64,000 nt of DNA. It comes from Phoronis australis. Lineage: Eukaryota > Phoronida > Phoronidae. Below are positions 11,350-23,399 of the stretch, one piece after another (positions within the stretch are counted from its first letter, which is position 1; every line of letters begins with the position of its first letter). The notes beneath the pieces are model-generated. The model ran no database searches. It was not told the DNA's origin and saw nothing but the letters and a program-made list of their open reading frames with translations. The stretch is taken from contig NMRA01000103.1 in NCBI GenBank assembly GCA_002633005.1, positions 403,612 through 467,611 of the forward strand, read 5' to 3'. Made by a program: the position numbers and the translations under genes.

Positions 11350-13861
11350 ATGATCATGCCCCGAATGAAGAAGAATTTTGATGTGAGGAATTGTCGTACA
11401 AATGATGAGGTGCTACAAACACACAAATTTGCGTCCCGTTGGACAATAATGCAGCACCAGGATTTCGCCGACGACACGGAGATCAATAAGGAGAAAGAAA
11501 AGCTCAGATTTCTTCAAGGTCAACAGCACGTGCTCAATGAACGCATTGATAGCTATAGAAAGGTGCATCTCTATCTCTAATTAAAATTTGTTTACTAAGT
11601 TTAATAAAAGTAACATTAAATTCCCACTGAATGCTGAGAATGGCAATGAGCACGATGAACACGTCGCCTACTTGTAAACTTGAAACAAAACTTCTGGTGC
11701 TCCTAAATTAGACTGATTGATGCAACTGCCCGTCAGGCTAGGTGTAATGTTTCAGGAATACAGCGACGCACAAGACCTCTTCAACCGTCTTCAAGACGAG
11801 GCCTCTGGAGGGGACGTCACGTCACGCGCTTCAGTTGAAGCCCACGCCAAAACAGTATGCTGCAGGGACAAGTACGCTTTTATGCTTAAACGGGAACACA
11901 AGAACCGAGAAAGATTTGCTCAGGTGTGTTGTTGTAGTATGTGTAGCCATCTTGAAGTTTTACGAGTCCTCTTTTTCTTCTAAATTTGTGAAACTGTATT
12001 ATGCGCCAATTGGCTTTCTGCCATGAAATAGATCGTCAACTATTGGCCAGTTTGTTTCCTCGACGACTTCATCTTCATCCACGTGCTTACGTTCATTTCA
12101 TGACTGGTTTCATTTCGTTGTAATTTTTAGTATTTTATTATCAACAAAAATAATTTCTGACTAAATTTTGCTTCCGCGAAAATGTCGGAAAATTATCATA
12201 TGGCCTGGCTCTTGTAGGTCCTTGGACAGGGCCCTCTATATTAACATAGAAAGACCCATTCGAAAATGAAGTTTAGGTTATGTCATTTTAATAAGAAAGT
12301 CATTTAAAATGATAAGCTGTTTGACGGTCTGTTTCACGGCTGAAAGTCGGTCGTTCCACAAAGTTCTCGTTAGATTAACGGCAAAACAGTGTTTTGTCAA
12401 CGCCCGTAACCTATGTGCTTTTCTCAAACAAAAATGTAGTTTAAATGACATCAATTATGTGCAAGACTTTTTACCCAGTTCGTTCCAAAGCTGTATATTT
12501 ATGCAGTTTTGTACCAAGGCTAACTCTGAAGATACTGTCAGCTTTCTGGTGTCTAAGCTGATTGACCTTATTCCAATGGAATTCACTATTTCTTGAGCCA
12601 ACACTGGTGTGTAGTAATTTATTCCTATGAAGCAGCGAAGCTTTAAGAATGATTCCAAATAAAAACCATATGAAAATGAAAAATCACTATATACTCAAAA
12701 ATTCATACAGAGCTAATATTTTGTGCATGTGTTGGGATGCTGGCCCAAAGTACACTGCTGCAATATTTGCACTCAATGACCTTTGGTTACCGAGATATGA
12801 CCTATTTGGCTATAATGGCATATTTTGCATTTTTTCATGTCAGTAAAACTGCATTTTTGAACGGCAAAAAATCAGACTTGGAAAACTGGTGACAAAGTTT
12901 GACATTGATGGTCATAAAGACTCATGTAAGGTTAGTAAGAAAATGAAATTTGCAACTCATAGGTACAATTAAATTTCCAGCAGGGGAGAAAACTCCGAGA
13001 CCACTTTTCAGGCCAGTCACAAGTGGCAAGATGTTGCTCGACCTGCCTGCTATATCGGAATATATTTGAAGTTGAAATTCTCTTTGTAGACACTTCTAAG
13101 ATTGAACGTTGATAATTGCTTTTAAAAAACTTGTCTCTTGCATACTTAGTGCTAAACGTGGCCCTAGAATTTGGGAATTTTGGTGATGTGGTCTTACTCA
13201 GAAAGTCTGACTGACAAGAGAATTGAGGCTACTCTTTTAGTTCAGAGATATCACCTAAAATATATGATCTAGTATCAACAATGCAATATCACAAAAATTT
13301 AAGTTTCACTTTTGAGTCCCAAATTTTGTGAAACACTCCATGCTTTGTTTAACTTTACCAATAGCACTTTAGGGTTCGAGATTACATGGACTTCCTATCA
13401 CTGCAAAGAATATGGAGGAATTTCCTTCTTGTACATTTGGTCAATTTTCGTTACAAAAGTGTGATAGCGGAGAAAATGTGGCCTTCATTAGCTGTGTTAA
13501 AGACGTCAGAAGTCATCTGAGGTCGTGCAAAGTGCCACAGAAGTTTGAAAGTATATCGGAATTACAGTTGATTCTTACCAGAGCTCGAGAGTTTGATGCT
13601 GTGAGAGAGGAGGCTGGACTGGCAAACCAATGGAAATGCGCCGTTATATGTTTTACACATCGACATGAGTTTGGACTTGGCTTTAGACAAAAATTGACGT
13701 GCTGTTATCCAGAACTCACAGCTAGAACGAAGCGAAAGATTGAACGGGGCGTTGACTTTCGCATGTCGCAATGGATTTTTCGCCAGTTTGATTTGTTAGT
13801 CACTGTTGTAGGCAATTACATCGCCGTGGATGCCGCAGGCATACATGTACAGGGGCGATAG
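11350..13861 (+). CDS. Coiled-coil protein, three predicted exons
   Basis: Predicted exons are 11350-11562 (ATG, reading MIMPRMKKNFDVRN), 11756-11923 and 13373-13861 (stop). Both introns are phase 0 and the product is 289 residues. Residues about 45-125 are rich in Glu/Lys/Arg/Gln (EINKEKEKLRFLQGQQHVL; LKREHKNRERFAQ) and likely helical. The C-terminal 160 residues, from NMEEFPSCTFGQF to AAGIHVQGR, contain several Cys and basic patches and match no family I recognise. The acceptor before exon 3 (cactttag) extends the frame upstream of its first Met, supporting splicing. The donor after exon 1 (AAG/GTGCAT) is weak. It is divergent from the minus-strand gene at 11197. The exon at 14369-14536 and the SH3 gene downstream could belong to the same transcription unit, but the phases do not join directly. 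Confidence 0.5.
12309..12596 (+). CDS. Orphan 95-residue ORF, doubtful
   Basis: An open frame from ATG to TGA lies in the second intron of the coiled-coil gene at 11350-13861. The composition is protein-like (SFQSCIFMQFCTKANSED), but other frames and the opposite strand are also open here, which is more like old mobile-element sequence. I see no convincing splice signals tying it to the surrounding exons. It could be an alternative exon or decayed coding DNA. Confidence 0.2.
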   Translation: MISCLTVCFTAESRSFHKVLVRLTAKQCFVNARNLCAFLKQKCSLNDINYVQDFLPSSFQSCIFMQFCTKANSEDTVSFLVSKLIDLIPMEFTIS

Positions 13862-14368
13862 TACATCCCCACAAATAGTTACTCATTTCAAAATACAGGT
13901 AATAAAATCAAATGAAACATACATATATGCACATGGAGTTATAAACAACTCATACCATAAGTCTGGAAACGATTCAGTCAAGATAATTTGAACAAATCGA
14001 TGAAAATCTGTCGCAGTTTGCTCGAGTCTCTCTTACCGGGTGACATTTTGACGAAGTTACGTGAAATCACGCATGTTGACGAATAAAAAGTCCAAGGGAC
14101 ACAAATTTTACAAATTTCACCTGATACCTTCTCAGGCTATTTACAAGTGTCATGCGCTTCGCTCAGTCTTGTTCTAGCCTTTGCCTAACTCACGTGACTC
14201 AGTTGACATACTTTGTGGTTATGGCGCGCGGTGAAAAAGTTAACGGCAACCAAAAAGTGGAGTTGGAATTCTTCGCCAAAGTCAACTTAATTCACACAAC
14301 TAAGCTTCATTGAAGATATGTATAGAAGTAGGACCAATGATGAAAGTAAGCGCTTTTTTAAATGACAG

Positions 14369-14536
14369 TTTTAAGTGTGGAATGTATTTTGGACGAGGTG
14401 AAAACTCAAAATCGGTGGCCGGATTTGGTCTACCTCCCGTTTAAAATACATTCAGGACTAACGAAAGCGAATGGAAGTATTGTAGCCCTAAATGGCCAAC
14501 CGAGGGGCTACGTGTTGCATATCCCTGTTGGTGCAG
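14369..14536 (+). CDS. Candidate internal exon, gene unassigned
   Basis: A pyrimidine-rich acceptor (cgcttttttaaatgacag) and a strong donor (GTGCAG/GTAAGA) flank a 168-bp open stretch with phase 1 at both ends. The translated core reads VECILDEVKTQNRWPDLVYL and later IVALNGQPRGYVLHIPVGA. It lies between the coiled-coil gene and the SH3 gene on the same strand. Its phase fits neither neighbour directly, so another exon would be needed. No domain is recognisable. Confidence 0.35.
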
Positions 14537-14689
14537 GTAAGATATTAGTAGCAATTGCTAAAAAGTTACTTCATATTTATCACAAATGTTGGCCTGGGTC
14601 ACTGACAGGTCATGACTTCAGTTCAGAATATTGTATTAGCTCTCCTGACAACTTTCGACTTACTGACTGCCCAGGAGCACAAACCTGAT

Positions 14690-16890
14690 AGGCCTATCCG
14701 GTTAGCGGGTTAGGATGGGCTGCATGACTGATTCTAAAGGTATTGAAAGTACTGAGATTTTTAAAGGAGTGATTAACTAGTTTTGAGAAATGTCTATGTT
14801 AGACATGTGTACTGAGCAAAATAAATGGACTTTGTGTTTCAGTAGCTCTTGTTTTCTTCAAACAAAATGCAGTTTTTGAAGTGTTGTGTGGAAATGCATC
14901 ATACACTAAACCTAGCATACCTTCAAGAAACTGTGGTTTTGAGTCCGCCGCATAAACAGAATTTACATATTGTGAAACTTTTAGCTGGTAAGTCGCAACA
15001 ACACCCAATTGCTTAAATTCTAGTTTGGAAAGCCGGTAACTTGGATATCACTATGTTTTCAATCGTAAATATCCGTACCTCTTATTTTTCTGAAAGTACA
15101 AATTCCATTGGCGCACTGACACCATGCTTGGCCGCTTTTGTGTAGTACATGTATAAGAAGCATTGCGTGACCCCTTGTATATCCAATAACATGACACTTC
15201 TGCTCGAATCCACCGTCCTCTTTTCACTTGTGATCTCGAAGATTTTGATTAGTTTTAGTATAAACTTTGCTAATAGTTTGAGAGGACTTTTTCAAGCGCA
15301 TATACAGGGATTTGTTCAGGAGGTCTGAAAATGGACCAGCATGCACAGTAGGCAGTGCGTGGGATTCTTAGTCCATTACGGTGTTCGAAAACTGACCAAG
15401 CAAGTGGTAATGGGCACCCTTAATAAGAATAAAACCTGCTCCTCTGAAGTATGAGATGGTGATGGGGTTGTATTATTAACTCATCGGTACATTAAAATTT
15501 ACTATTTGAGCTCTGTAATCCTATAATAGATTTTTATTTTTGCACAACCAAAACTGAAAATTCACGAAGAAAAAATCTCTAATGCAGCTTCCCAATGATC
15601 TCCTTCGTCACTGATGTAGCAAAACGAATGATATTTGTTATATTTGGCATCTTGGTTGATAGATAATTGCACAATCAAGTAGCGCCTCCTAGAGTCTTTT
15701 AATCTAACTGACAGTCACAGATTGGCAGAAAAGTGTTTGAGTTATGTAAAAAACTGACTTCACAAAATCTATGAAAGAGACAAGATTTTTTATTCATGCA
15801 TTGGGCTGAACAAAGACAGCAGTAAGAGATGGAAGTTAACTCATGATCCAAAAGAATCCGATATAGATTTGGGAGAGTAATAAAAATGCGTAAAAATGGC
15901 CTTAATAATAAGGAGTGAAAATGATATTTTTGGAGGCTAAAATGGGAGGACATAAAAAATCAATAAATCCATCCGATCTAGTTTTTCTTGTATGTTATTC
16001 TTTCTTCTTTCTGCTATATAGTTATTTTTTCTATAGCGTCAAGCGATGATGTGCTGTTGCTGACAAAATTCACCTACTTCCCAGTACTTTCATTTGCTAT
16101 TTTTCAGAAAAAGTACAAAGTGGTCGTAAAAAAGGGTTAAAAAACTTAGAAACTCTTAAAAATCAGGCTCATGTTTCTTTTGACAAGGCCAGCTGATGTG
16201 CTAAGTTTAAAAAAATGGTGATTATGCATATATAGCCCAACATCTGTTTTTTATATGGAATTGTTCTTAATTTTAGCACTTGCACGAATTACGCTGTGTT
16301 TCAAACGCAACGAATGTCTCGTCAGTTTTCGCGTAATCACTCGTTCTCACGTCTTTTCTTCTTTCTTTGATGTAAATGTGATTGTGTCATATGCATAAGC
16401 GTACTCGTTAAGTGGTACGATCTTCCGAGTACAAGAGAGTGGAGTTGCCGTATGGTCGTTGGATGAGCATCTAGTCTAGGCAACCAAAGATAAGGAAATT
16501 AGAATTAAAAATTGAGCTGTTGTTTACTCAGGATAAAACTTGTTCGTTCGCACAACTTGTCTCTCATAGGGTCCTGATAAAAAGGGAAAGGGATTTTTAA
16601 AAATCCTGTTCAAAGGATAGTATAAAATGAAGCAATTATGTACAATTAAAACGTTAATAAATTTAACACAAACGAGTTCTTGAATATACAATTAAAAATA
16701 TTGAAATTATAAATATCACCCCGGTACCTGGACTTGAAAATGTTATAAAACTACTTTGACTGACGCGAAAATCGAGACTGTTTCATAGCCAGTCACCGGA
16801 GTGGAAAAAGGATTGTTTACAAGGATTAGTTCTGCTTTTATGTATGTAAATGTTGCCACTGTCACTAGACCTAGCATTTCTATTGTGAAC
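14690..16890. other. Non-coding AT-rich intron or intergenic DNA
   Basis: Only short unconvincing ORFs on both strands. I find no splice-flanked coding exon, structured RNA or recognisable complete repeat between the candidate exon ending at 14536 and the LINE fragment starting near 16.9 kb. Confidence 0.5.
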
Positions 16891-16898
16891 TTGATTTG

Positions 16899-17231
16899 CT
16901 ATGATTTGTCACAAAAATGCTCAGTGGCCATGCCATGGAAATGCGTACGGTAATCTCTACGCACATTCGATTTGATCCAGCCCAAAGTGGAGTGCATAAA
17001 GTCGATACTTGTATATTTATTGGCCTGCAGTTTGTGTAGCAGAGGTTTGTGACTTTTTGTTCCATTGTTACAAGAGGTCCATACAACCTCACAATATTCT
17101 AAACATGGCAAAACTAAGGCGACGTGCAATAGATTTAAACAGTTAGGATCCAATATTATTTTAATCTTTTGAGATGTTAAGAGCAAATGAAATCTACAAA
17201 TCCCCGGTAATATGACTATAAAGTAAAACAC
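16899..17231 (-). mobile_element. Decayed LINE reverse-transcriptase fragment
   Basis: An open minus-strand stretch contains LLHVALVLPCLEYCEVVW followed by LLHKLQANKY. This resembles the block after the catalytic region of non-LTR reverse transcriptases (a Tyr/Leu-rich LP-x-L-x-Y-C-x-x-V-W motif, then the L-x-x-L-Q thumb segment), as in CR1/L2/jockey-type elements. Only about 100 residues remain; no catalytic FADD box or endonuclease is present, so it is a dead 5'-truncated copy. Family-level assignment is inference. Confidence 0.6.
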
Positions 17232-17529
17232 CTACATGTACAGTAAGTATTTTATATTACACACTTTAAACCAATTAAGTGCGTAACATCAAAAAACACG
17301 TTATATAAAAATGTGCCCCTGTGCATTCCTTGGAATATTATCTACTATTTTCTATAGGAAGATTACCAACTGCTGTGTGAGAGCTCTCGGGACACAGGAG
17401 GGTGCCTTGAAAAAAGTTGCATTTCAATCTGTAATTCATAGTCAAGAGGGGCATGCAATCAATTACCTGATACTTTAAGAGTACAGTCTAATGGCTTGTG
17501 CTATGTTTTGGTTATAGGTGCTCTTGACA

Positions 17530-20500
17530 ATGTCAACATTGATTGAGGAAAAAACAGTCCGAAATATGACGCTCACCGAGGAGAAGTTCCGTTATGATGT
17601 TGTAGGCGACCTTATGCGATTCGCACGTTGCATCCCACGCGTTGACGCGGTGCGCGCCACTTCGAAAATGGCGCAGATTTGTCAACTAACGGGTTCTAAC
17701 AGTGTTATGCAGGCTCGAATTCAATGCCAGGAATCTCAACGTCTGTCGTCAGAATCGAACTCTGTACTTTCATTTGGAAGTTACTTCGAGAACCTGAGCG
17801 ACGACAAGAAAGTTAGCGATCTCAATATGTCGCCACCACTGGCTACTGCCGAATTATGTAAAATTGCAGACATAACGTGTCCTTCCAGAGCCGAGTCTTG
17901 TCAGCCACATGACACGAAATCTTTAAGCAGGGAAAATATTGAAAACTCTGTGAGCACTAGAAAGCATGATGTTCCCACTGGAACCAGCGCAATCGACGTT
18001 GACAATTTTTCAAAAAAGACGCCCCAAAAGCATAGCAGGAAACGTTCAAGAAAATCCATTAGTAGAAAGCCTAAAATGAAATCTTCTTTCGCGCAAGCAA
18101 ACACCAATTTGGCATCGATCCAGTTCACCGATTGTGGGACCCAATTAGACGCTAAATTTCGAGGGTTTGCACTCAAACATGTACCTTCCTACAGTGAAGA
18201 AGACGGGAATAATCAGACATTCACGATAACGTCTAGCAAACCAATGACTGAAACAGTACGTTTCCAACCAAGACAAGTACAAGACAGAATGAAAACAAAC
18301 TCGCCAACCTCAACCAAAATGTGTAGTTCCCATGAGGAGTCCGCGGTCATGTCAGGATCAAAAGGCTCCTTGAAATTCCCATGTTGGAACGAAGGACGAG
18401 CCTCACTGATGTTGAGGAGAACGCAATCAAACAAGTCGTTTATTAAAGCGCCTGATGACAAACCTGATTCCACTGAGCTCCAAAGCACGCAATCAACACA
18501 AAGTCACATTCTCTTGAACAGGAAAATGCCTCTGCTTAACCGATGCCGCTGTTCGGCAATTGTTAATGAAATTTCGGTCGCGACGGCGGCGGACACCCAA
18601 CCACACATTTTGAAGAAAGATACCCTCGACAACCTTTGCTGCCATGATGATGAAGCCCGTCCTTGTTCCAGAAATTTGATTCTTGACCTGAGAAGAGTCC
18701 TGTCGAAACTCAGTCTCAAGAAAGATGCTGGGCCAGGCAAGAGGCGTTTGGCTCGGAAGGTGACCACCAATCCGCGGCCCATAGGTATTCAAAAACAAAC
18801 GCCAATGATTACCAAAACTCACTCGACGTGGGTACGCACAAAAAGTGCGGAGCCCCACCGTCGCCTGTCGGGACAGGGAGCGTGCGAAGGTGCAGGCGGA
18901 AGTTCCGATGCTGATGTCGTTAATGATGTTATGAAAGGTCTTATGACGAATGAAATTAATTCAGACGAAGATTGCAGCGATAACGTCAAACAAAACTTTT
19001 TGACTTCGTCGAAAAAAACGCACCAAAACCCTGAATATGGTGAGTAGTAGGGCGTACCTATGGAGCGCCAGAGGGTTCTCAAACGAGTACATTTCTATAC
19101 GTCGAAATGTGCTTAATGTACCCGTACTTTTGCTTAATCTACGCGTACTTTCAATACGTTCATTTAGAGCAATCACGCAGGTGCTCTCAAATTGATTAAG
19201 AGCAGAACGGTGATTGTTTAAGAACAAAAAATTCGTCAATCAAGCAAAATGCTCACAAATTAAAAGTACGCGTAGATTAAACAAACGCGCGTAAATTAAG
19301 CAAAAGCATCCGTAGATAAGCACATTTCAACGCGTAGAAATGTACTCCTTTAAGACCCCTTCGGCGCTTCGTACGCACCGTTCATATTGTGTCTCTTAAG
19401 TAGTTTGTTTACGTATATGTAATTATTGTTGCCATCCATATTTTGATTTAGTTTGCGTCATGGAATGCTGTAATACATGAGCAACCTTCGTGTAAGAAAG
19501 TGTTCGGCCTGAGCACGTCGTGTAATTCACTCTAATTTCCGCTTGCTTGCAGACAGCGGTAGCAACATGTTTCTGGACAATATCATTCAGGAGGTAGATT
19601 TTGTCAATTCAGGTAAGAACTTTGACCGGAACTAAAAGTTATTGACTAATTACATTTGTGTGCCGAACTGTTCATATCTCCCAACTATATGAAATGTAGC
19701 TATTTTCAGTAAATGCACCATGTCACAGCAAGTGCCTTTCATTTTAGCCACCATCAAGAAGGCCAAGGTCAAGGGATCCAAGGACACGCTGGTGATTGCA
19801 ATCAGAGCTTATGACGCATTAAACAGAAGGTCTCATCTGTCATTTAAGGAAGGCGAGTTCTTGTTTTTATTATGTTGTTTCCCCAGAACTGGATTCAATC
19901 GCCCGCTTCTAGTCCTTTCCTATAACATTGCCAACACTGTGTTAGCGCCATGCCTTACCTGTTAATTAAAAAATAAAAAGACACACAAAACGTCACCATC
20001 ATACGTTTTCAGGGCATATGTCAACCGTATTTGCATTAAAAAATCGTGATTATCCCCCCCCCTTCATACGCGCACCCAGGGGGGGCTCGGGGGGCTCGAA
20101 GGAGCCCCCCATTTGGCGAAGTAGGCAAAAATATCTTCCTAGGAGAAATAAATTGTTCGGGAAAACGAGACAAAAGTCCACTAAAAAGGCATAGACGCAA
20201 AATTCACAGCTCCGAATGTGGTACCCCGTGTTTTTTTTTTTTTTTTTTTTTNNNNNNNNNNNNNNNNNNNNNNNNNNNNNNNNNNNNNNNNNNNNNNNNN
20301 NNNNNNNNNNNNNNNNNNNNNNNNNNNNNNNNNNNNNNNNNNNNNNNNNNNNNNNNNNNNNNNNNNNNNNNNNNNNNNNNNNNNNNNNNNNNNNNNNNNN
20401 NNNNNNNNNNNNNNNNNNNNNNNNNNNNNNNNNNNNNNNNNNNNNNNNNNNNNNNNNNNNNNNNNNNNNNNNNNNNNNNNNNNNNNNNNNNNNNNCCTTT

Positions 20501-20796
20501 CTCTCGCTCTCCCTCCCCCCTCTCTGTGCACGACTTATCAGTTTTTAAATTGTACTGTGAGACTGATAGTTTGAGGAAAACAATTATCAAGTGTATCTTG
20601 CGAAAGCCGCATTTGCGATATAATCATTACTATACACTTAAAGTTACATTCTGTTTCAGGGCAAATCATTCACATGCTGAGGCCGGCTGACGAGTTTGGA
20701 TTGGCTTACGGATGGGCGAAGTCGGGAAAGCTCTTTTCCTTGAGGAAAAAAGGCTACTTCCCTATAGAATGTGTGAAAGAGATGCAAAGCCGATGA
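17530..20796 (+). CDS. SH3-domain protein with long disordered N-terminal region
   Basis: Predicted exons are 17530-19039, 19553-19612, 19733-19852 and 20660-20796 (stop), all joined in phase 1, giving about 608 residues. Exon 1 encodes some 500 residues rich in Ser/Thr/Lys/Asn with basic clusters (KKTPQKHSRKRSRKS), probably disordered. The last two exons form an SH3 domain: an AIRAYDAL motif (the ALYDY position), LSFKEGQIIHML after the RT loop, one conserved Trp (AYGWAKSG), and GYFPIECV matching the G-x-F-P-x-x-Y-V end. SH3 domains bind proline-rich peptides, so a scaffold or adaptor role is likely. The SH3 exons join cleanly only if the intron uses a GC donor (GGAAG/GCGAGT at 19852/19853). 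The exon 3 acceptor could instead be at 19729. Frame extends upstream of the first ATG to a splice acceptor at 17517, so a 5' exon may exist. Confidence 0.75.
19049..19378. mobile_element. Foldback element, ACGCGTACTTTTGCTTAAT family
   Basis: Arms of about 100 bp (roughly 19051-19160 and 19259-19378) are imperfect reverse complements. The left arm carries ACGCGTACTTT and CTTTTGCTTAAT; the right arm carries their complements. The ends are GGAGCGCC... and ...GGCGC, both next to GTAC-containing sequence. It begins only about 10 bp after the splice donor of the large SH3-gene exon. A related, more degenerate copy is at 51.97-52.53 kb. Confidence 0.75.
20231..20495. other. Assembly gap after poly-T
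   Basis: Twenty-one T residues (20231-20251) run into 244 N bases (20252-20495), followed by a CT-rich stretch. It lies in the last intron of the SH3 gene. ORFs reported across it are artefacts. Confidence 0.99.
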
Positions 20797-20878
20797 TGAA
20801 GCCGTTAATGACAATTGGAATCTTACTACGTTTTTCTATACTAAGTCGCTTACGCTGGCAATGAAGTAGACTCCTAAG

Positions 20879-21281
20879 CCCGGTTGCATGAAACAGTCCC
20901 AAACAGGGACTCAACTAAGTTCCCTAAATCTTTTGAGTATTTGTGTCTGCTACAATCACTCATGTAACGTTTTCTATCATTTCGTTTCTATGGCGTTTTC
21001 TAATAATGTAACTAAAACCTGAGTCCTGAATTCAACCAAAATAAACAGGGACTTAGACCTTAACTTAGGGTCGTTGCATGAAAAGATGCCTATTTTTTTC
21101 GATAATATTGAGAATTCAACGTAGAGTTCACTCTCGATTTGTCTCAAAGCCAAAAGCTGACTTAATAGTCAATTTAAAACGGTATGAGGAAGGACAATAG
21201 GTGTCATCACAAGTCCACAAATACGCGGTAGATTTAGGAAACTTAGTTGAGTACCTATTTGGGATTGCTATGCAACGGGAC
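20879..21281. mobile_element. Foldback/MITE, GGTTGCATGAAAC ends
   Basis: The left arm about 20880-20935 (CGGTTGCATGAAACAGTCCC..., ...AGTTCCCTAAATC) is matched in reverse complement by 21230-21280 (GATTTAGGAAACTTAGTTGAGTACC..., ...GGGATTGCTATGCAACG). A third degenerate arm lies near 21020-21085. No coding capacity. It sits just downstream of the SH3 gene stop codon. Confidence 0.75.
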
Positions 21282-21292
21282 AGAGCCAGGGA

Positions 21293-21710
21293 TCTAGGTC
21301 CGAGGTCTAATATTTTTTACTGGGGACTGAATTAGTTTTGGCATTTTCTATTTTACTTTTGTGCGAACTCAAGCTGAATGTCTGTCATCCTATGCTCGAG
21401 TACATAATGGCTTGTATAACTGCTCAGTCCTACTTTGCACTTAGTGGCCTCTTTATTGAGGCTGAACTCCAAATTTCGAGTTTTTGCTCGAAATGTCGAG
21501 ATTTTACTCAAGTTTTTGGCTCGAACCAAGGGGTCATCAAGTGAATTTTTTACTAGAAACTCATTCGCTTAAGCCACAATGTACTGGAGCACAGAATAAC
21601 CAGACACTTATCCTGAGGTCGGATGAAAGTAGAACGGAAAATGCCAACAAATAACAATTTCGAGTTCAATTTCGAGTAGAAGATTTTATGAAGACACCGG
21701 TCCTTAATCT
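21293..21710. mobile_element. Foldback element, CTCGAG-rich family, copy 1
   Basis: TTGGCATTTTCTATTTTACT at about 21337 is matched in reverse complement by AGTAGAACGGAAAATGCCAA near 21630. Arms extend outward to a GGTCCGAGGTCTAAT / ACCGGTCCTTAAT pair. The middle is rich in TCGAGT/CTCGAAA. The same layout is repeated at 62.2-62.6 kb, defining a family. Confidence 0.75.
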
Positions 21711-22098
21711 CAATACTCACACTCACACTTGATACCGCATTAGCACAAATTTGCAAGTTTACTGGAGGCCTGGTCGTTTTCGAGTCGAGTTCTTAGCACG
21801 GATATTAGGCAAGGGCCCTTGAAAACTGCCGTTTCAAAATCATGTCGTAGCTCGGTGGTATTCGCGACATGTCATTCAGGGCTTCAGACATGTATAAGCC
21901 GTTGCATTTGTCCCACAGCACCGGTTGCGAAAAAAATGGTGGCGATGTGTTCGCGATGCTCCTGGTCCTGTTACGGCTGCGGATCAATGACATCACCGAG
22001 AACAAACGAGGGAAAGGGATTGTCATTGATGAAAACCTGTTAAGATCAGCCGAATGTACGTGTGATAAACAATTACGCGGAGAGTGAAAGCAAGTCAC

Positions 22099-23133
22099 CT
22101 TCATAAACTTTCAGAAACATTTTCATCATGGTATCTAAATTTGATTGATCAATTAAGCGTGTGGACCATACGTCAGGTGATAGCCCACATGACTTCGGGA
22201 AACGCGATATCGTCAACAACTTGAGAAAGACTAGACTTCTAGTTGACGCAAAAAAAACAACTTCCAAATGCAGTAAAATTACTTGGAATTATTGTTTACC
22301 ACCATCATTTGTGCAATGAAAAGTTTGCCGAAGCATCGACTTGCCCTCGAGTATAAGAGTAAACCACGAAATAGCTTAAGCTCTTTAGCTTGTCAAGGCC
22401 CATTTTGATAGTGTAGCTCCGTATGCTAACAAGTTCAGAGAAACACAACGTGAAGAACCTGTTGTTGTAGCGCTCATTACGCAAAGGACAGTCCGCCATT
22501 TGGACTTAAAAATTAAACTTGTAGGATCGAATTTTGTCAGTTGGTCATGAAGGCCGGGTCGCTGAGATCTGAGCTTTAGACATATTGTATCTAAATCCTC
22601 CAGTGCCCACCGTGACAACAAAGTGCCTTGCCGGCTGCTCACGCTATCCATGAACAGGTCTTCATAATATGTAGCGTGACCAAGGGATATTACGAAATGA
22701 AATTTTATTGATTTGTTTATATAGAATAACTTAAAAACGATTCAAAGTCTGCAGATGGAGCAGAGTGCTGATAACTTCAGGCTCGCCCACAGCGTGAGTG
22801 AAGCAACAACACAAAGGTCTTTTAATTGGTTTCGTAGCTTTCTCAACTTTTTAAACGTCCTTCCTGTACGGCGCAGTCGTCTAGAAACCCTGGACTCACC
22901 ATACACATGACCGTGACGTGCTGAACATTCTTGATGTCGAACGTCTATCCGCTTCACGTCAGTGTTTCTGCACGCGATTGTCCATCAGTCTCCGGTCAGA
23001 GAGTTGACGTCTAAGCGGAATTGACTACTCTCCAAAATCGGGACCCATCGTTGGCTTGCGTCCAAGTTTTCCTCATATTTCACCAGGCTTACCTTATGAA
23101 CATGTACACAGGTAAATGACAGTCCCACTCCAT
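22099..23133 (-). CDS. Unrecognised gene, four tentative exons
   Basis: Minus-strand exons with compatible phases are 23093-23133 (starts ATG GAG TGG; good acceptor and donor gtaagc), 22900-22967 (donor gtgagt), 22481-22659 and 22099-22219 (donor gtgact). Reading through gives MEWDCHLPVYMFIRNTDVKR, then a His/Arg-rich piece, LSRWALEDLDTICLKLRSQR, and finally WSTRLIDQSNLDTMMKMFL. The last donor implies more exons downstream on the minus strand. The region 21.8-22.05 kb is open on both strands and may hold the next exon, but I could not choose a frame. No domain is recognised. The donor at 22481 and acceptor at 22659 are weak, so any single exon may be wrong. Confidence 0.35.
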
Positions 23134-23399
23134 CTGCCAAATCATAGACAATCATTACAGTGACGTAGCACATCACGTCATGATCAGGACATCCACTGGA
23201 CACTCGTGGTCATGTTTTGCAGAGGATGGGGTTTACATTGTGACTTGACAGAGAACATCTAGGCTTATGCCTCGTCCCAAAAGTAACCGGACGTTAAAGT
23301 TGCACAGAGATGGCATCGCTTTACTGCCGAGAGTTCAGCGTCAGATTCGACGAGAACTAGAGAATTATGACATATTGATGGCGCTTGCTATTCGCCCTA

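Noticed and set aside
20046-20690. Long ORFs across 20.2-20.6 kb
   Set aside because: They run through 244 N bases and a poly-T tract.
21805-22104. Possible exon readable on both strands
   Set aside because: A plus frame (GGDVFAMLLVLLRLR) and two minus frames are all open with plausible splice sites; no way to choose, so not called.
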